Assembly: GCF_000372445.1 (NCBI RefSeq)
Contig: NZ_AQUY01000004.1
Location: forward strand, 63,335-127,334
Source: Corynebacterium ulceribovis DSM 45146
Lineage (GTDB): Bacteria; Actinomycetota; Actinomycetes; Mycobacteriales; Mycobacteriaceae
Direction: 5' to 3'
Length of the DNA stretch: 64,000 bases
Shown one piece after another: positions 1 through 8,452 of the stretch. The stretch's first letter is position 1, and every line of letters starts with the position of its first letter. Below the pieces are notes generated by a model. That model had not been told where the DNA came from and did no database searches. It saw only the letters and a list, made by a program, of their open reading frames with translations. A program made the position numbers and the translations under genes.

Positions 1-41
1 CGTTGCAATTCGGCAATGATTGCGTAGTCAATCTTGTCCAT
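1..41 (-). CDS. lrp: Lrp/AsnC-family regulator, N-terminal fragment
   Basis: The first 41 bases, read on the minus strand, begin with ATG and encode MDKIDYAIIAELQ, the typical opening helix of the Lrp/AsnC winged-helix regulators (the LDxIDxxIL pattern). The rest of the gene lies outside the window. It is divergent from brnFE, which matches the known arrangement in Corynebacterium where Lrp activates the brnFE exporter in response to branched-chain amino acids and methionine. The identification rests on 13 residues plus context, so it is probable but not certain. Confidence 0.75.
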   Translation of the reverse strand, partial: MDKIDYAIIAELQ

Positions 42-120
42 GTTTTAAATATTGCGCGACTTTTCTGCTTGACGCAATAATAACTAGGCAATTTCGTCAA
101 TACGCAATATGGTTACGGTC
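42..120. promoter_or_regulatory. lrp-brnF divergent control region
   Basis: This short AT-rich spacer separates divergent lrp and brnF. It holds an inverted pair, AATATTGCG near 48-57 and CGCAATAT near 103-110, plus another CGCAATA at 73-79, which suggests a multi-site Lrp operator. On the plus strand TATGGT (108-113) sits seven bases before the ATG at 121, fitting a -10 box for a leaderless brnF transcript. Binding by Lrp is inferred from the symmetry and the neighbours. Confidence 0.55.
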
Positions 121-828
121 ATGGCAACACAGACGCAATCGCACGCTCCTAGTGCGTTTCAGCAAGCACTGCACCATGCCGGTGTCGTGTGGGGCGGCCT
201 TTTCGCCCTCGGCGTTGGCTTCGGTGTCCTGGTCGTTGACCACGGTTATCCGTGGTGGCTCGCCCCGCTGATTTCGCTTGTTGTGTTTGCCGGGTCGATG
301 GAGTTCATTCTCATCGGCATGACCGCCGCAGCGGCACCCCTCAGTGCCATTGCGGTCACCACTTTCCTCGTTAACTCGCGGCACCTGTTTTACGGGCTTA
401 GTTTCCCGCTGCAGGACATCACATCGAAACCGGGCAAGCTGTACAGCATGTTCGGGATGATTGATGAAGCTTACGCGCTTGTGTCCACCACCCCGGCACA
501 CGAACGCAGCCAAGCGCGGACCCTCATCACCCAGGTGGGTCTGCACATGGGTTGGGTTAGCGGAAGTATGGCTGGTGCCATCGCAGGCACCACCATCCTC
601 GGTGGCGTCCAAGGGCTCGACTTTGTGCTGATCGCACTGTTTATCGTGCTGACTTTGGATGCGTGGAATGCCGAACGCGACCCATTAACTCTCATCCTGG
701 CAGCCGCCGCCGGTGCCATCGGCGTGCTGTTCGGCCAGGCCCAGCTGCTGCTCATCGCCATGGCGGTGTTCACCGGCATGTTGATTGTGCGGCACGGTGT
801 TGTCGAAGCGAAAGCACGGAAAGGGTAG
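121..828 (+). CDS. brnF: BrnF/AzlC large subunit of branched-chain amino acid exporter
   Basis: This is the large subunit of the two-component AzlCD/BrnFE exporter, an inner-membrane permease that exports isoleucine, leucine, valine and methionine. The 235-residue product has several hydrophobic helices and the AzlC signature around FAGSMEFILIG and TTFLVNSRHLFYG. An ATG at 109 is also in frame, but the one at 121 is preferred because a TATGGT -10 box ends seven bases upstream and no Shine-Dalgarno sequence is visible. brnE follows after nine bases, so the two are co-transcribed. Divergent lrp is the likely activator. Confidence 0.9.
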   Translation: MATQTQSHAPSAFQQALHHAGVVWGGLFALGVGFGVLVVDHGYPWWLAPLISLVVFAGSMEFILIGMTAAAAPLSAIAVTTFLVNSRHLFYGLSFPLQDITSKPGKLYSMFGMIDEAYALVSTTPAHERSQARTLITQVGLHMGWVSGSMAGAIAGTTILGGVQGLDFVLIALFIVLTLDAWNAERDPLTLILAAAAGAIGVLFGQAQLLLIAMAVFTGMLIVRHGVVEAKARKG

Positions 829-837
829 GGGCCAGCA

Positions 838-1203
838 ATGAACCAAGCAATGGACTACGCAGTACATGCCTTAGCTACCGTGAGCACCCCGGTGTACGTG
901 GCGCTGGCCGTGGGCATTGCCGCTGTGATTACCTTCGGTCTGCGGGTGGCGTCTTTCGGTATTAAAGGCGCGCTGCAGGGCTCTGCATTGCTGGACAACC
1001 TGGGCCGGTGGATGCCACTGGGCGCCATGCTGATTTTGCTGGTGTACTGCCTCAATGCAGTGGAATGGAAAATGGACAGCACCGGTATCGCCTACGGTGT
1101 GGCATCACTGGTGACAGTGGCTATCCACGTGTGGCGACACAATGCGGTGCTGTCCATCGTGTCCGGCACAGTAACCTGCGCCGTGCTGCTCGCGTTGATT
1201 TAA
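838..1203 (+). CDS. brnE: BrnE/AzlD small subunit of branched-chain amino acid exporter
   Basis: This is the small partner of BrnF. The 121-residue product is almost entirely hydrophobic, with about four membrane segments, matching the length and character of the AzlD family. The start ATG follows AGGGG by about seven bases and lies nine bases after the brnF stop. AzlC and AzlD work together as a heteromeric exporter, so it should be needed for amino acid export. It converges on the lysine-rich membrane protein gene, with 33 bases between the stops. Confidence 0.88.
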   Translation: MNQAMDYAVHALATVSTPVYVALAVGIAAVITFGLRVASFGIKGALQGSALLDNLGRWMPLGAMLILLVYCLNAVEWKMDSTGIAYGVASLVTVAIHVWRHNAVLSIVSGTVTCAVLLALI

Positions 1204-1236
1204 CCTGCACGAACAGCGGGGCCGCTTTCGGGACTA

Positions 1237-2190
1237 CTACTTGGTGTCCTTTTCGGCATCCTTGTCAGCCTTGTTAATTGGGGTGACAACGCGGTCCTGC
1301 TCGGATGCTTCCGCGTCAGCTTCGGCATCTGCGGCGTCAGCTGCTTCCTGAGCGGCTTCTGCGTCCGCGTCACCTTCAGCCTCAACAGGTGCTTCCTTGG
1401 TTTCCACCGGGTTTTCGTCCGCAGGCACTTCGGAGTCCACTACTGGAGTTCCAGGCACATTCTCCGGTGCTTCATCGGCCGGTTCAGTCGCTGGTACTGG
1501 TTCAGCTGCCTGAGCTGGTTCGGCTGGCGTGGCCGGCTGCGGCGCGTTGTCCTTATTATCGTCAACACGCGGAACGTTGGCGGACACCGGCAGCTTATTC
1601 GCAAACAAGCCGTACACAATGTAACCAACAACAGCGGCAACTGCGGCGGTAACCAGCAAACCAATGGCTGTCGCGGCGCCCTTATTCTTCTTCTTTTCCT
1701 TCACGCCCAGCAGCTCCTTGCCGCGCTTGGTGGCGTCGGCAGCGGAGGCCTTCAACGCCTTCTGCTGCTTGCGGGCGTTCTTCTCCAGCTTCTTGGCCTG
1801 CTTACGAGCCTTCTTGTCCAACTTCTTGGCATCGCCACGGGCGGACTTAAACAGCTTCTTCTTGTCCTTCGCGGCCTTCTTCTTGTCCTTCGCGGCCTTC
1901 TTCTTGCCCTTTTCGGCACGCTTTTCCAAGTCAGCTGCTGCGTCCTTGACCTGCTTTTCGACGGTTTGCAGCTGTTCTCCGACTAGGTCACTCACGCGTT
2001 CGGTGCGGTCGGCAAGGTCAGCGCGGAAGTCCACATTCTTTGCTTTGGCTTCTGCGGCACGCTCGGCGGCTACGGCCTTGGCTTGGGTGAGCAGTTCGTA
2101 AAGTTCAGCCTGGCTTTCAATGCGACGGGCATCAGCCTTCTTACGGGCATCCTTGACGGTGTCCAACGCCATCTTGATTGCGGGGTTCAT
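1237..2190 (-). CDS. Lysine/alanine-rich coiled-coil membrane protein of unknown function
   Basis: The function of this 317-residue protein is unknown. Residues 1-90 look like an amphipathic coiled coil. Residues 90-170 are extremely basic, with repeated KKKAAKDKKK and KKAxKQAKKLEK units reminiscent of histone H1-like or nucleoid-binding tails. One hydrophobic span follows (about 175-197, GLLVTAAVAAVVGYIVYGLF). The C-terminal third is Pro/Ala/Glu/Asp-rich and acidic, ending with no recognisable domain. A good Shine-Dalgarno sequence (AAGGAGATGTGA) precedes the ATG. If the N-terminus is cytoplasmic, the basic part would face DNA or ribosomes and the acidic part the cell wall. Divergent ppiA is adjacent. 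Confidence 0.8.
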   Translation of the reverse strand: MNPAIKMALDTVKDARKKADARRIESQAELYELLTQAKAVAAERAAEAKAKNVDFRADLADRTERVSDLVGEQLQTVEKQVKDAAADLEKRAEKGKKKAAKDKKKAAKDKKKLFKSARGDAKKLDKKARKQAKKLEKNARKQQKALKASAADATKRGKELLGVKEKKKNKGAATAIGLLVTAAVAAVVGYIVYGLFANKLPVSANVPRVDDNKDNAPQPATPAEPAQAAEPVPATEPADEAPENVPGTPVVDSEVPADENPVETKEAPVEAEGDADAEAAQEAADAADAEADAEASEQDRVVTPINKADKDAEKDTK

Positions 2191-2277
2191 TCACATCTCC
2201 TTCGTTGGGGGCTACTTTCCAGCTTATGTATCTTTTGCGAGCCGTGACGGGAACAAACCTTTATTGGTGAAATTCCT

Positions 2278-2283
2278 TACAAT
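2278..2283 (+). promoter_or_regulatory. -10 box of ppiA, leaderless
   Basis: TACAAT lies exactly six bases before the ppiA ATG and no Shine-Dalgarno sequence is present. Transcription should therefore begin at or next to the A of the ATG. Confidence 0.6.
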
Positions 2284-2289
2284 GGTTTC

Positions 2290-2835
2290 ATGACGAATAA
2301 GACCGCGACTGCGACCCTGCACACGAACAAGGGTGACATTGTTGTTGAGCTGTTTGGCAACCATGCACCGAACACTGTTGAAAACTTCCTTGGCCTAGCT
2401 GACGGCACCGGCGACTACCGCGAAGCGAACGCTTCCGGTGAAAAGTCCGGCCCGTTCTACAACGGCGCTATCTTCCACCGCGTCATCCCTGGTTTCATGA
2501 TTCAGGGTGGCGACCCAACTGGCACCGGCCGTGGCGGCCCGGGCTACACCTTCAACGACGAAATCCACCCAGAGCTCAGCTTCAACCGCCCATACCTGCT
2601 GGCGATGGCGAACGCTGGCCGCATGCCAAATGGCTCCGGTACCAACGGTTCTCAGTTCTTCATTACCGTTGTGGCGACCCCGCACCTGAACGGTAACCAC
2701 ACCATCTTCGGTGAGGTTGTCGACGCGGAAAGCCAAAAGGTTGTCGACCAGATCGCTGGCGTGCCAACCGACCACATGGACCGCCCACACGATGACGTTG
2801 TCATCGAATCGGTGACCGTTAACCGCGAAGGCTAA
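2290..2835 (+). CDS. ppiA: Peptidyl-prolyl cis-trans isomerase, cyclophilin type
   Basis: This is a cyclophilin that isomerises Xaa-Pro bonds during protein folding; without a signal peptide it should be cytoplasmic. The 181-residue product shows the cyclophilin core: FHRVIPGFMIQGGDPTGTG (active-site Arg and Gln), then LAMANAG, SQFFIT and NHTIFGEV. Length and motifs match the PpiA found near the replication origin in Mycobacterium and Corynebacterium. The start is fixed by a -10 box six bases upstream. A strong hairpin terminator follows the gene. Confidence 0.93.
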   Translation: MTNKTATATLHTNKGDIVVELFGNHAPNTVENFLGLADGTGDYREANASGEKSGPFYNGAIFHRVIPGFMIQGGDPTGTGRGGPGYTFNDEIHPELSFNRPYLLAMANAGRMPNGSGTNGSQFFITVVATPHLNGNHTIFGEVVDAESQKVVDQIAGVPTDHMDRPHDDVVIESVTVNREG

Positions 2836-2855
2836 ACTTCCTCGCGCTTTTCTTG

Positions 2856-2887
2856 CCCTCACTCGCCACGCCGCGGGTGAGGGTTTT
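2856..2887 (+). terminator. Rho-independent terminator after ppiA
   Basis: An 11-bp stem (CCCTCACTCGC paired with GCGGGTGAGGG, one G-T wobble) with a short loop is followed directly by TTTT and a T-rich tract. It separates ppiA from the rhomboid gene, which has its own -10 box at 2911. Confidence 0.75.
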
Positions 2888-2922
2888 GCTATTTTTGGGC
2901 GCGCCCTCCCTAGGCTGAGGTC

Positions 2923-3666
2923 GTGAGCAACATCAACGCTGGGTACGCAGGGTACGCGCGCCGCCCGAATCCGTGGGCCGTGCATTTCGAGAACGCGCCG
3001 ATGGTACTGGCGCTGACTGCGGTGCTGGTCGGCATGTACCTTCTGACCGCGGTTCAGTCATTCTCATTGGCGGCGCCACTGTCGAATTCGGCGGTCGCTG
3101 AACGTGGAATGTTGGCGCTATGGCCGATGCTGCAGAACTACACGGAAACCACCCGCGTCCTCACTGCATCCTTTTTGCATCTGGACCCAGGGCACTTGGC
3201 GTCGAACACGGTGATGCTGCTGTTCCTTGGCCCGCCCATTGAGCGCTTCTTTGGACGCTGGGTATTCCTGGCGCAGACATTGGTGCTGGCGGTGGCTTGG
3301 TCCGCGTGTGTGCTGTGGATGGATCCGTCCGCGCTGACTGTTGGCTTTTCGGGCGTGATTTTCGGTTACATCGGCCTGCAGGGATATGTTGCGCTGCGTC
3401 AAGGCTTGAGCTTGGTGCCGACGCTGGTGTTTATGGCGCTCAACATCATTTTCACTGTAATTACCCCTGGAGTGTCTCTTTGGGGCCATATTGGGGGCGG
3501 CATTGCGGGGGCAGTGCTGGCGGCAGCTTATGGGGCGCAAGATCAGTTTCGAAGCGGTTTACCTGCAGCGATGCGCACCGTTGCGCCGATTGTGACGTTG
3601 GCGGTAGTGAGCATTGCGACGATTATGGTGCGTATTTCTAGTGTTTTGCCCGCTGGCGTGCAGTAA
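2923..3666 (+). CDS. Rhomboid-family intramembrane serine protease
   Basis: This 247-residue polytopic membrane protein is a likely intramembrane serine protease. It has the rhomboid signature: GFSGVIFGYIG with the nucleophile Ser of GxSG, the paired His in WGHIGGGIAGA, and an upstream TASFLHLDPGHLASN block resembling the HxxxN region. About six to seven hydrophobic helices are visible. Translation starts at GTG 2923, six bases after a TAGGCT -10 box, so the mRNA is probably leaderless. A rhomboid next to ppiA near the origin is also seen in related actinobacteria. The substrate is unknown. Confidence 0.87.
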   Translation: MSNINAGYAGYARRPNPWAVHFENAPMVLALTAVLVGMYLLTAVQSFSLAAPLSNSAVAERGMLALWPMLQNYTETTRVLTASFLHLDPGHLASNTVMLLFLGPPIERFFGRWVFLAQTLVLAVAWSACVLWMDPSALTVGFSGVIFGYIGLQGYVALRQGLSLVPTLVFMALNIIFTVITPGVSLWGHIGGGIAGAVLAAAYGAQDQFRSGLPAAMRTVAPIVTLAVVSIATIMVRISSVLPAGVQ

Positions 3667-4157
3667 CTGAATGTGGGATTCCTTCCACAATTCCACATGC
3701 CTGTGGATAACTGTTTATACACCGAGTACGGTTCTTCTCACCCTTTTCCACCGAGTTATCCCACCCGGTGTTTGTCCACAGCTATCCACAATTAAACCGC
3801 ACATCTCATTCACAAAGCCGTGAAGAACTCTGCTTATTGACGAATATCAGATGCTTCGCGAGGCTATAGCCACGATCTTTCGGACTGTTTCGAACGCGTA
3901 TTTGGGTTGTGCACAGGTTTATCCACACGCTGTGGAGAGTGGGGATAACCGGTTATGACATCGTGATTACACAAAGCATCCACAAATTGTGGATAACATG
4001 TGTGCTACTTTTCTGAGCTATCCACAAATTACAACAGTGTTACACAGATTTTTGTGGATAACTATGAAAAGTGTGGACAACACTGAAGTTTGGCTTTAGG
4101 GGGTAGTGGTACTGACAGTGGATAGTGTCGTGTCTCGGTTTTTACGGTAGAAACGAC
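3667..4157. other. Gene-free DnaA-box cluster (origin-like or DnaA-titration region)
   Basis: No coding sequence is visible here. It is dense in DnaA boxes. Perfect TTATCCACA or TTGTCCACA matches, on either strand, lie at 3702-3710, 3772-3780, 3919-3927, 3988-3996, 4053-4061 and 4072-4080. One-mismatch copies lie at 3782-3790, 3907-3915 and 4018-4026. Such density over about 380 bp is characteristic of oriC or of DnaA-titrating loci. The canonical dnaA/dnaN neighbours are not in this window, so this is either the true origin, displaced from dnaA, or a secondary DnaA-binding site. A copy of the repeated 11-mer GCTTATTGACG lies inside, at 3832-3842. Confidence 0.8.
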
Positions 4158-4183
4158 AAAAGCCGGTGCCTTCGGGCACCGGC
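4158..4183 (-). terminator. Rho-independent terminator after crgA
   Basis: On the minus strand GCCGGTGCC, a CGAA tetraloop and GGCACCGGC are followed by TTTT and further T-rich sequence. It lies just beyond the crgA stop and would end transcription coming from crgA. Confidence 0.75.
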
Positions 4184-4207
4184 GGTTGCTTGTGAAGCTG
4201 TTGGCTA

Positions 4208-4477
4208 CTACTTCCAGCCCATGGTCATTAGCAGGCCTGCGAGGAAGGCGCTGAACCCGATGAGGTAATTCCAAGCATTCAGGTCAGCCATGAAAGGAAT
4301 GGATGGGCCAGCGAGGTAGTTGACGATAAGCCAGCCCAAGCCGACAATCATCAGGCCAAACATGATGACCTTGTACCAAATCGGAGTGCTGGTCACATTG
4401 ATTTTTACCGGCGTACGGCTGACACCGGAGGAGGCCGATTCATGGGAAGAATTGACCGTCACCTTTGCCTTTGGCAT
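4208..4477 (-). CDS. crgA: Cell division protein CrgA
   Basis: CrgA is a small divisome membrane protein that helps place septal peptidoglycan synthesis, interacting with FtsZ/PBP components in actinobacteria. The 89-residue product has a charged N-terminus and two hydrophobic spans (about 36-54 and 68-87) around NAWNYLIGF, the conserved CrgA feature. A Shine-Dalgarno GAGG lies nine bases before the ATG. Position just downstream of pknB matches the conserved actinobacterial order. The gene ends in a hairpin terminator and borders the DnaA-box region. Confidence 0.92.
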   Translation of the reverse strand: MPKAKVTVNSSHESASSGVSRTPVKINVTSTPIWYKVIMFGLMIVGLGWLIVNYLAGPSIPFMADLNAWNYLIGFSAFLAGLLMTMGWK

Positions 4478-4596
4478 GGCATCCTCGGCTTTCTGAACGA
4501 CTCGGCACCTTCAGCGTGAAGGTGCCCCTGCGTACGCAGGGAGTGAAAATGGTTGTGCAGCCGCTAATTTACCAGTTCATAGCGGCAGGTTGAAGT

Positions 4597-6753
4597 TTAG
4601 TTGTCTGGCAACAACGAGAATTCGTACACGGTGACATCGATGTCTTGGTCCTTGTAGGCCGGTTCACCGATCTTTGGATACTGCTTCGCAATCCGGTCCA
4701 CCTTGCCCAGGTCAGAAGTCGACTTCCGGGTGATGTTGAACTTGCCCATCCAGCCCTCTTCCTGCAGCGAAGTTTCCGCATCGGTGTACAGGGAGTTGAT
4801 CATATTCGGCATGACCAGCTGGTTACCGCGGGATACCTTCACCTCAATGGTGGATCCGGCTTCCACTTCCTGGCCCTCATTGGCGACGGCAAGCACAGTG
4901 TCAATAGCTTCGGTGCCGTCAACTTCGGTGACCTGCACTTCAAACCCAGCCGCTTCCAAGTTGCCTTTCGCAGTCTCTAGGCTCTGCCCGGAAACCACCG
5001 GCACCCGGACACTTTCCTGTCCAGTGGAAACAGTGATGGCAACCTTAGTGCCCTTCGACACCTGGGAGCCCGACGCCGGATTGTGGGAAATAATCTTGCC
5101 CTTTGGCACATCTTCGGAAGATTCTTCCTTGACGCTCTTGTCCAGCGTCAAACCAGCAGCCTTCAGCTTCTTCTCCGCCTGCGAGGTGGTCAGGCCAGCC
5201 AGATCCGGCACTTCGGTGATTTCCTTACCGGTCGAAACCAGCACAGTCACCGTCGAGCCCTGTTTGACCTGGGAGCCAGGCGCTGGGTTGGTGTTAATGA
5301 CATTGCCGCGTTCAATTTTCGGGTCCGGCCGGTCCTCTTCCGCCACAACAAGCCCCGCTTCTTCCAGCGTGCGTCGTGCCTCTGAAGCTGACATGCCCTG
5401 CACTCGTGGAATATCCACAAACTGTGCCTGGGAGGAGCGGCCACCGTTGCCCACATCAAACACATTCGTTGCAATAAAGGTGCCGGCACCAGCCAGCGCC
5501 AGCAACACCACTACCCACGCAGCGACAATCCATGGGCTGCGCTTCCGGCGACCGTCGGAGTCGTAGTAAGAGTCATCGTCGTCATCCCACTCGTCGTCTG
5601 GGTCGTAGTAGTCATTGTCGAAGGCTTCCATGTCGCGGCGCTGTGCGGCGGAGGCACGCATCGCGGCGTCTTCGTATGGGTCGAAGCCGTAAGGCGAGTT
5701 AGCCTGCGGGCCGCCAGCCATGCCTGCACCAGCCATGCCAGCGCCCGCACCGGCACCGGCCGCTCCAGCTGCACCAAGTGCGGTTGCAGTTGGCGGATAG
5801 TTTCGGTCAACAATTTCGGTTGCCGCAGCGCCACCAGCAGCCCCAGCGCCAGCAGCAGCCCCAGCGCCGTACCCGTCTTCGTGCTGCTTCGCCGCCAGCG
5901 GTACTTCGCCGCGGGACAGGCGCATCAAGTCTTGCCCCATATCCGCGGCGCTGTCGTAGCGGTCCGCCGGTGCTTTCGCCATTGCGGTCAGCACAATTGC
6001 GTCCATCCGCTCCAATTCGCGGGCGTCACCACCGTCAATAAGCTCTGACGGTGGGGTCGGCATATCTTCAACGTGCTGGTAGGCGACCGAAAGTGGTGTT
6101 TCGCCGGTGAAGGGTGCCTCGCCGGTGAGCACTTCGTAGAGGACGCAGCCGACGGAGTAAATGTCACTGCGCGGCTCGGCAGCTTTTCCGCGGGCCTGCT
6201 CCGGCGAGAGGTATTGCGCGGTGCCGATGACCGTTGCGGTTTGCGTCATGGAGCTGGTGGCGTCGCTGAGCGCGCGGGCGATACCGAAGTCCATCACTTT
6301 CACTGCGCCGGTGCGGGTGAGCATGATATTTGCCGGTTTAATATCGCGGTGCACAATCCCCGCTTCGTGGGAAAACTGCAGCGCATGGCACACTTCGGCC
6401 ATAATTTGGGCGGCGCGTTTCGGCGCCAGCGGCCCGTCGTTGCGGATGATTTGCCGCAGCGTTTCGCCGTGCACCAGCTCCATCACAATGTAAGGAACAG
6501 CAGGTTCGTCGTCGGTGACACCGGTGTCGTACACCGCAACGATGGCGTGGTGGTTCAGCTTGGCAACGTTCTGGGCTTCGCGACGAAAACGTTCGACGAA
6601 GGAATCATCGCGCGCTAAATCGGCACGCATCATTTTCACGGCAACATCTCGCCCCAGCAGGGTGTCGTTTGCCGTGTAGACCTCGGACATGCCGCCCATG
6701 CCGATAACTTCGCCAAGGCGGTACCGGCCGGAGAGCAACCGTTCGTCAGCCAA
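4597..6753 (-). CDS. pknB: Ser/Thr protein kinase PknB with PASTA repeats
   Basis: This membrane receptor kinase senses cell-wall muropeptides or lipid II and phosphorylates division and wall-synthesis proteins. Of 718 residues, 1-275 form the kinase domain with catalytic Lys40, HRDIKPAN (Asp137), DFG at 155-157 and a Thr/Ser-rich activation loop (SMTQTATVIGTAQYLSPEQ). A Gly/Ala-rich linker and an acidic DDDDD stretch lead to one membrane helix near 406-430. Four extracellular PASTA repeats follow. The start is TTG at 6753, with GAAGGG seven bases upstream. It is the last kinase gene of the operon running from fhaA, 66 bases after pknA. Confidence 0.96.
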   Translation of the reverse strand: MADERLLSGRYRLGEVIGMGGMSEVYTANDTLLGRDVAVKMMRADLARDDSFVERFRREAQNVAKLNHHAIVAVYDTGVTDDEPAVPYIVMELVHGETLRQIIRNDGPLAPKRAAQIMAEVCHALQFSHEAGIVHRDIKPANIMLTRTGAVKVMDFGIARALSDATSSMTQTATVIGTAQYLSPEQARGKAAEPRSDIYSVGCVLYEVLTGEAPFTGETPLSVAYQHVEDMPTPPSELIDGGDARELERMDAIVLTAMAKAPADRYDSAADMGQDLMRLSRGEVPLAAKQHEDGYGAGAAAGAGAAGGAAATEIVDRNYPPTATALGAAGAAGAGAGAGMAGAGMAGGPQANSPYGFDPYEDAAMRASAAQRRDMEAFDNDYYDPDDEWDDDDDSYYDSDGRRKRSPWIVAAWVVVLLALAGAGTFIATNVFDVGNGGRSSQAQFVDIPRVQGMSASEARRTLEEAGLVVAEEDRPDPKIERGNVINTNPAPGSQVKQGSTVTVLVSTGKEITEVPDLAGLTTSQAEKKLKAAGLTLDKSVKEESSEDVPKGKIISHNPASGSQVSKGTKVAITVSTGQESVRVPVVSGQSLETAKGNLEAAGFEVQVTEVDGTEAIDTVLAVANEGQEVEAGSTIEVKVSRGNQLVMPNMINSLYTDAETSLQEEGWMGKFNITRKSTSDLGKVDRIAKQYPKIGEPAYKDQDIDVTVYEFSLLPDN

Positions 6754-6819
6754 AGTTATCCCTTCGTTGTCAAGTACATCAGTTCCATGTTAGTGAGGAA
6801 TTACCCCCGTTTGTTAATT

Positions 6820-8427
6820 TTAGAAGGTAAACGCTCCAGGAGATGGGCTCGGTTCATCGCCCTGACCAGGCTGGGCGCCATTATTTTGGTTGTTTGGCTG
6901 TTCCGGCTGTGGGTTCTGCGGACCTGGGTTATTTCCCGGGAAATCAGGGATAGTTGGGCTGGTCTGTGACGGCGATTCCGAGGTAGTTGACGGGGTCGTT
7001 GGCCGCGACGGGATGGACGGCCGGCTGGACGTAGAGGTCTCCGACGTGGAGGTCTCCGAGGAGCTGCTCGTCTCCGTCGTCGATTCTTCGGTGGACGTGT
7101 CCTCGGTGGTGGTGTCCTCGTCCTCCGTGGTGCTTTCCGTCGGCTGGGTTTGTGACGTCGTCGGCTGCGTGGTGGTTGGTTTCGGCTTGTTATCGTCGTC
7201 CTGGAAATAGGTGAGCCACAGCACGACCAGCACGGATGCGGCCGCAAGTCCTGCCATCACCGCGAGCGCCCACATGGCCCCGCTGCCGGACTTCTTCCGC
7301 TTCTTTGCGGCACCTTTCGGCTTCCTGCGGGTCGTTGTTGCTGCTTGTTGACGTTGTGGGGCCGGTCCATAACCGCCCTGCGGCCCATACCCAGCTTGCT
7401 GCGGGTAGTTCTGGTTGTAGCCGCTGGCCTGTGGGTGCAACGCCGTCCGAGTCGGAGCAGTAGCCGGCACCTGAGTCATGGCGCCCAGTGCGGCAGTTGC
7501 TGGCTGTGGATCTGGGGTGCGTTGCACATACTCGGTCGGGACGACACCGGCTGGGCGCGGTGGGCGCAACCCTTGGCGTACCGCAGCGATGGCGCGGGAA
7601 AATTCGGCGCCGTCAGCGTAGCGGCGGGTGGGGTCCTTGCGCAGCACAATGCCGATGAGTTCCCGGATGTGCTCTTCAATGGAGCGGTCCAGTGGTGGTG
7701 GCACATCGTTAATGTGGGCCACGGCGATGGCGACAGTGGAGTCCGCCTCAAATGGGCGGCGGCCCGCCAACATTTCGTAGCCGACCAACCCGAGCGAGTA
7801 AATGTCGGTTGCTGGTGTGACGGATTTGCCTTGCGCCTGCTCTGGGGACAGGTACTGGGCAGTACCGACGACCATGCCGGTGCGGGTCAATGGCACTGCG
7901 GATGCGGCCTTGGCGATGCCGAAGTCGGTGATAAGAACGCGACCTTCTGGTGTGACCAACAAGTTGCCAGGTTTGATATCGCGGTGAATCAGCCCGGCAG
8001 CGTGGATGGCGGACAGGCCGTTCGCGCACTGCTCCAACACATCAAGCACGAGGGAATGCGGCAGGAAGTTTTCGCGCGCCAGAATATCGGCCAGCGATTC
8101 GCCGCGGATGTACTCCATGATGATGTAGCAGAACGCGTGCCCATCGACGACGGATTCTTTGTAGTCATGGATTGCGACCACGTTCGGACCCGACACCGAC
8201 CGGGCGGCACGTGCTTCTTGACGGAACCGCTCCCGAAACTCGGTGTTTTCGGACAGTTCTTCGTTCAGAATCTTGATAGCTACGAGCTCACCGCTGTGGG
8301 TATCGTCGGCAAGCCAAACGGTGGACATCCCGCCGCGCCCAAGGATCCACTCCAAGCGGTAGCGGTCGGAACCAAGTGCGGCCTGGACCTTATCGATTCC
8401 GGTCGTGTCGCGGATTTTCTCGCTCAT
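6820..8427 (-). CDS. pknA: Ser/Thr protein kinase PknA with Thr/Ser-rich extracellular tail
   Basis: This is the partner kinase to PknB in cell-shape and division control. The 535-residue product has a kinase domain at 1-275 (Lys52, HRDIKPGN with Asp150, DFGIAKA, activation-loop threonines), a proline-rich linker, a basic KKRKK stretch and one membrane helix near 381-405. The last 125 residues are an unusual extracytoplasmic tail made almost wholly of Thr, Ser, Glu and Pro, resembling a glycosylated wall-spanning stalk, with no PASTA domain. AAGGAGG precedes the ATG. It sits 25 bases after pbpA. Confidence 0.95.
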   Translation of the reverse strand: MSEKIRDTTGIDKVQAALGSDRYRLEWILGRGGMSTVWLADDTHSGELVAIKILNEELSENTEFRERFRQEARAARSVSGPNVVAIHDYKESVVDGHAFCYIIMEYIRGESLADILARENFLPHSLVLDVLEQCANGLSAIHAAGLIHRDIKPGNLLVTPEGRVLITDFGIAKAASAVPLTRTGMVVGTAQYLSPEQAQGKSVTPATDIYSLGLVGYEMLAGRRPFEADSTVAIAVAHINDVPPPLDRSIEEHIRELIGIVLRKDPTRRYADGAEFSRAIAAVRQGLRPPRPAGVVPTEYVQRTPDPQPATAALGAMTQVPATAPTRTALHPQASGYNQNYPQQAGYGPQGGYGPAPQRQQAATTTRRKPKGAAKKRKKSGSGAMWALAVMAGLAAASVLVVLWLTYFQDDDNKPKPTTTQPTTSQTQPTESTTEDEDTTTEDTSTEESTTETSSSSETSTSETSTSSRPSIPSRPTTPSTTSESPSQTSPTIPDFPGNNPGPQNPQPEQPNNQNNGAQPGQGDEPSPSPGAFTF

Positions 8428-8452
8428 CGTGTCTCCTCCTTACTTACTTTTG

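Noticed and set aside
4503..4541. Terminator between pknB and crgA
   Set aside because: Two small hairpins (GGCACCTTC/GAAGGTGCC and CCTGCGTACGCAGG) are present, but no T-run follows on either strand, so a terminator is not called.
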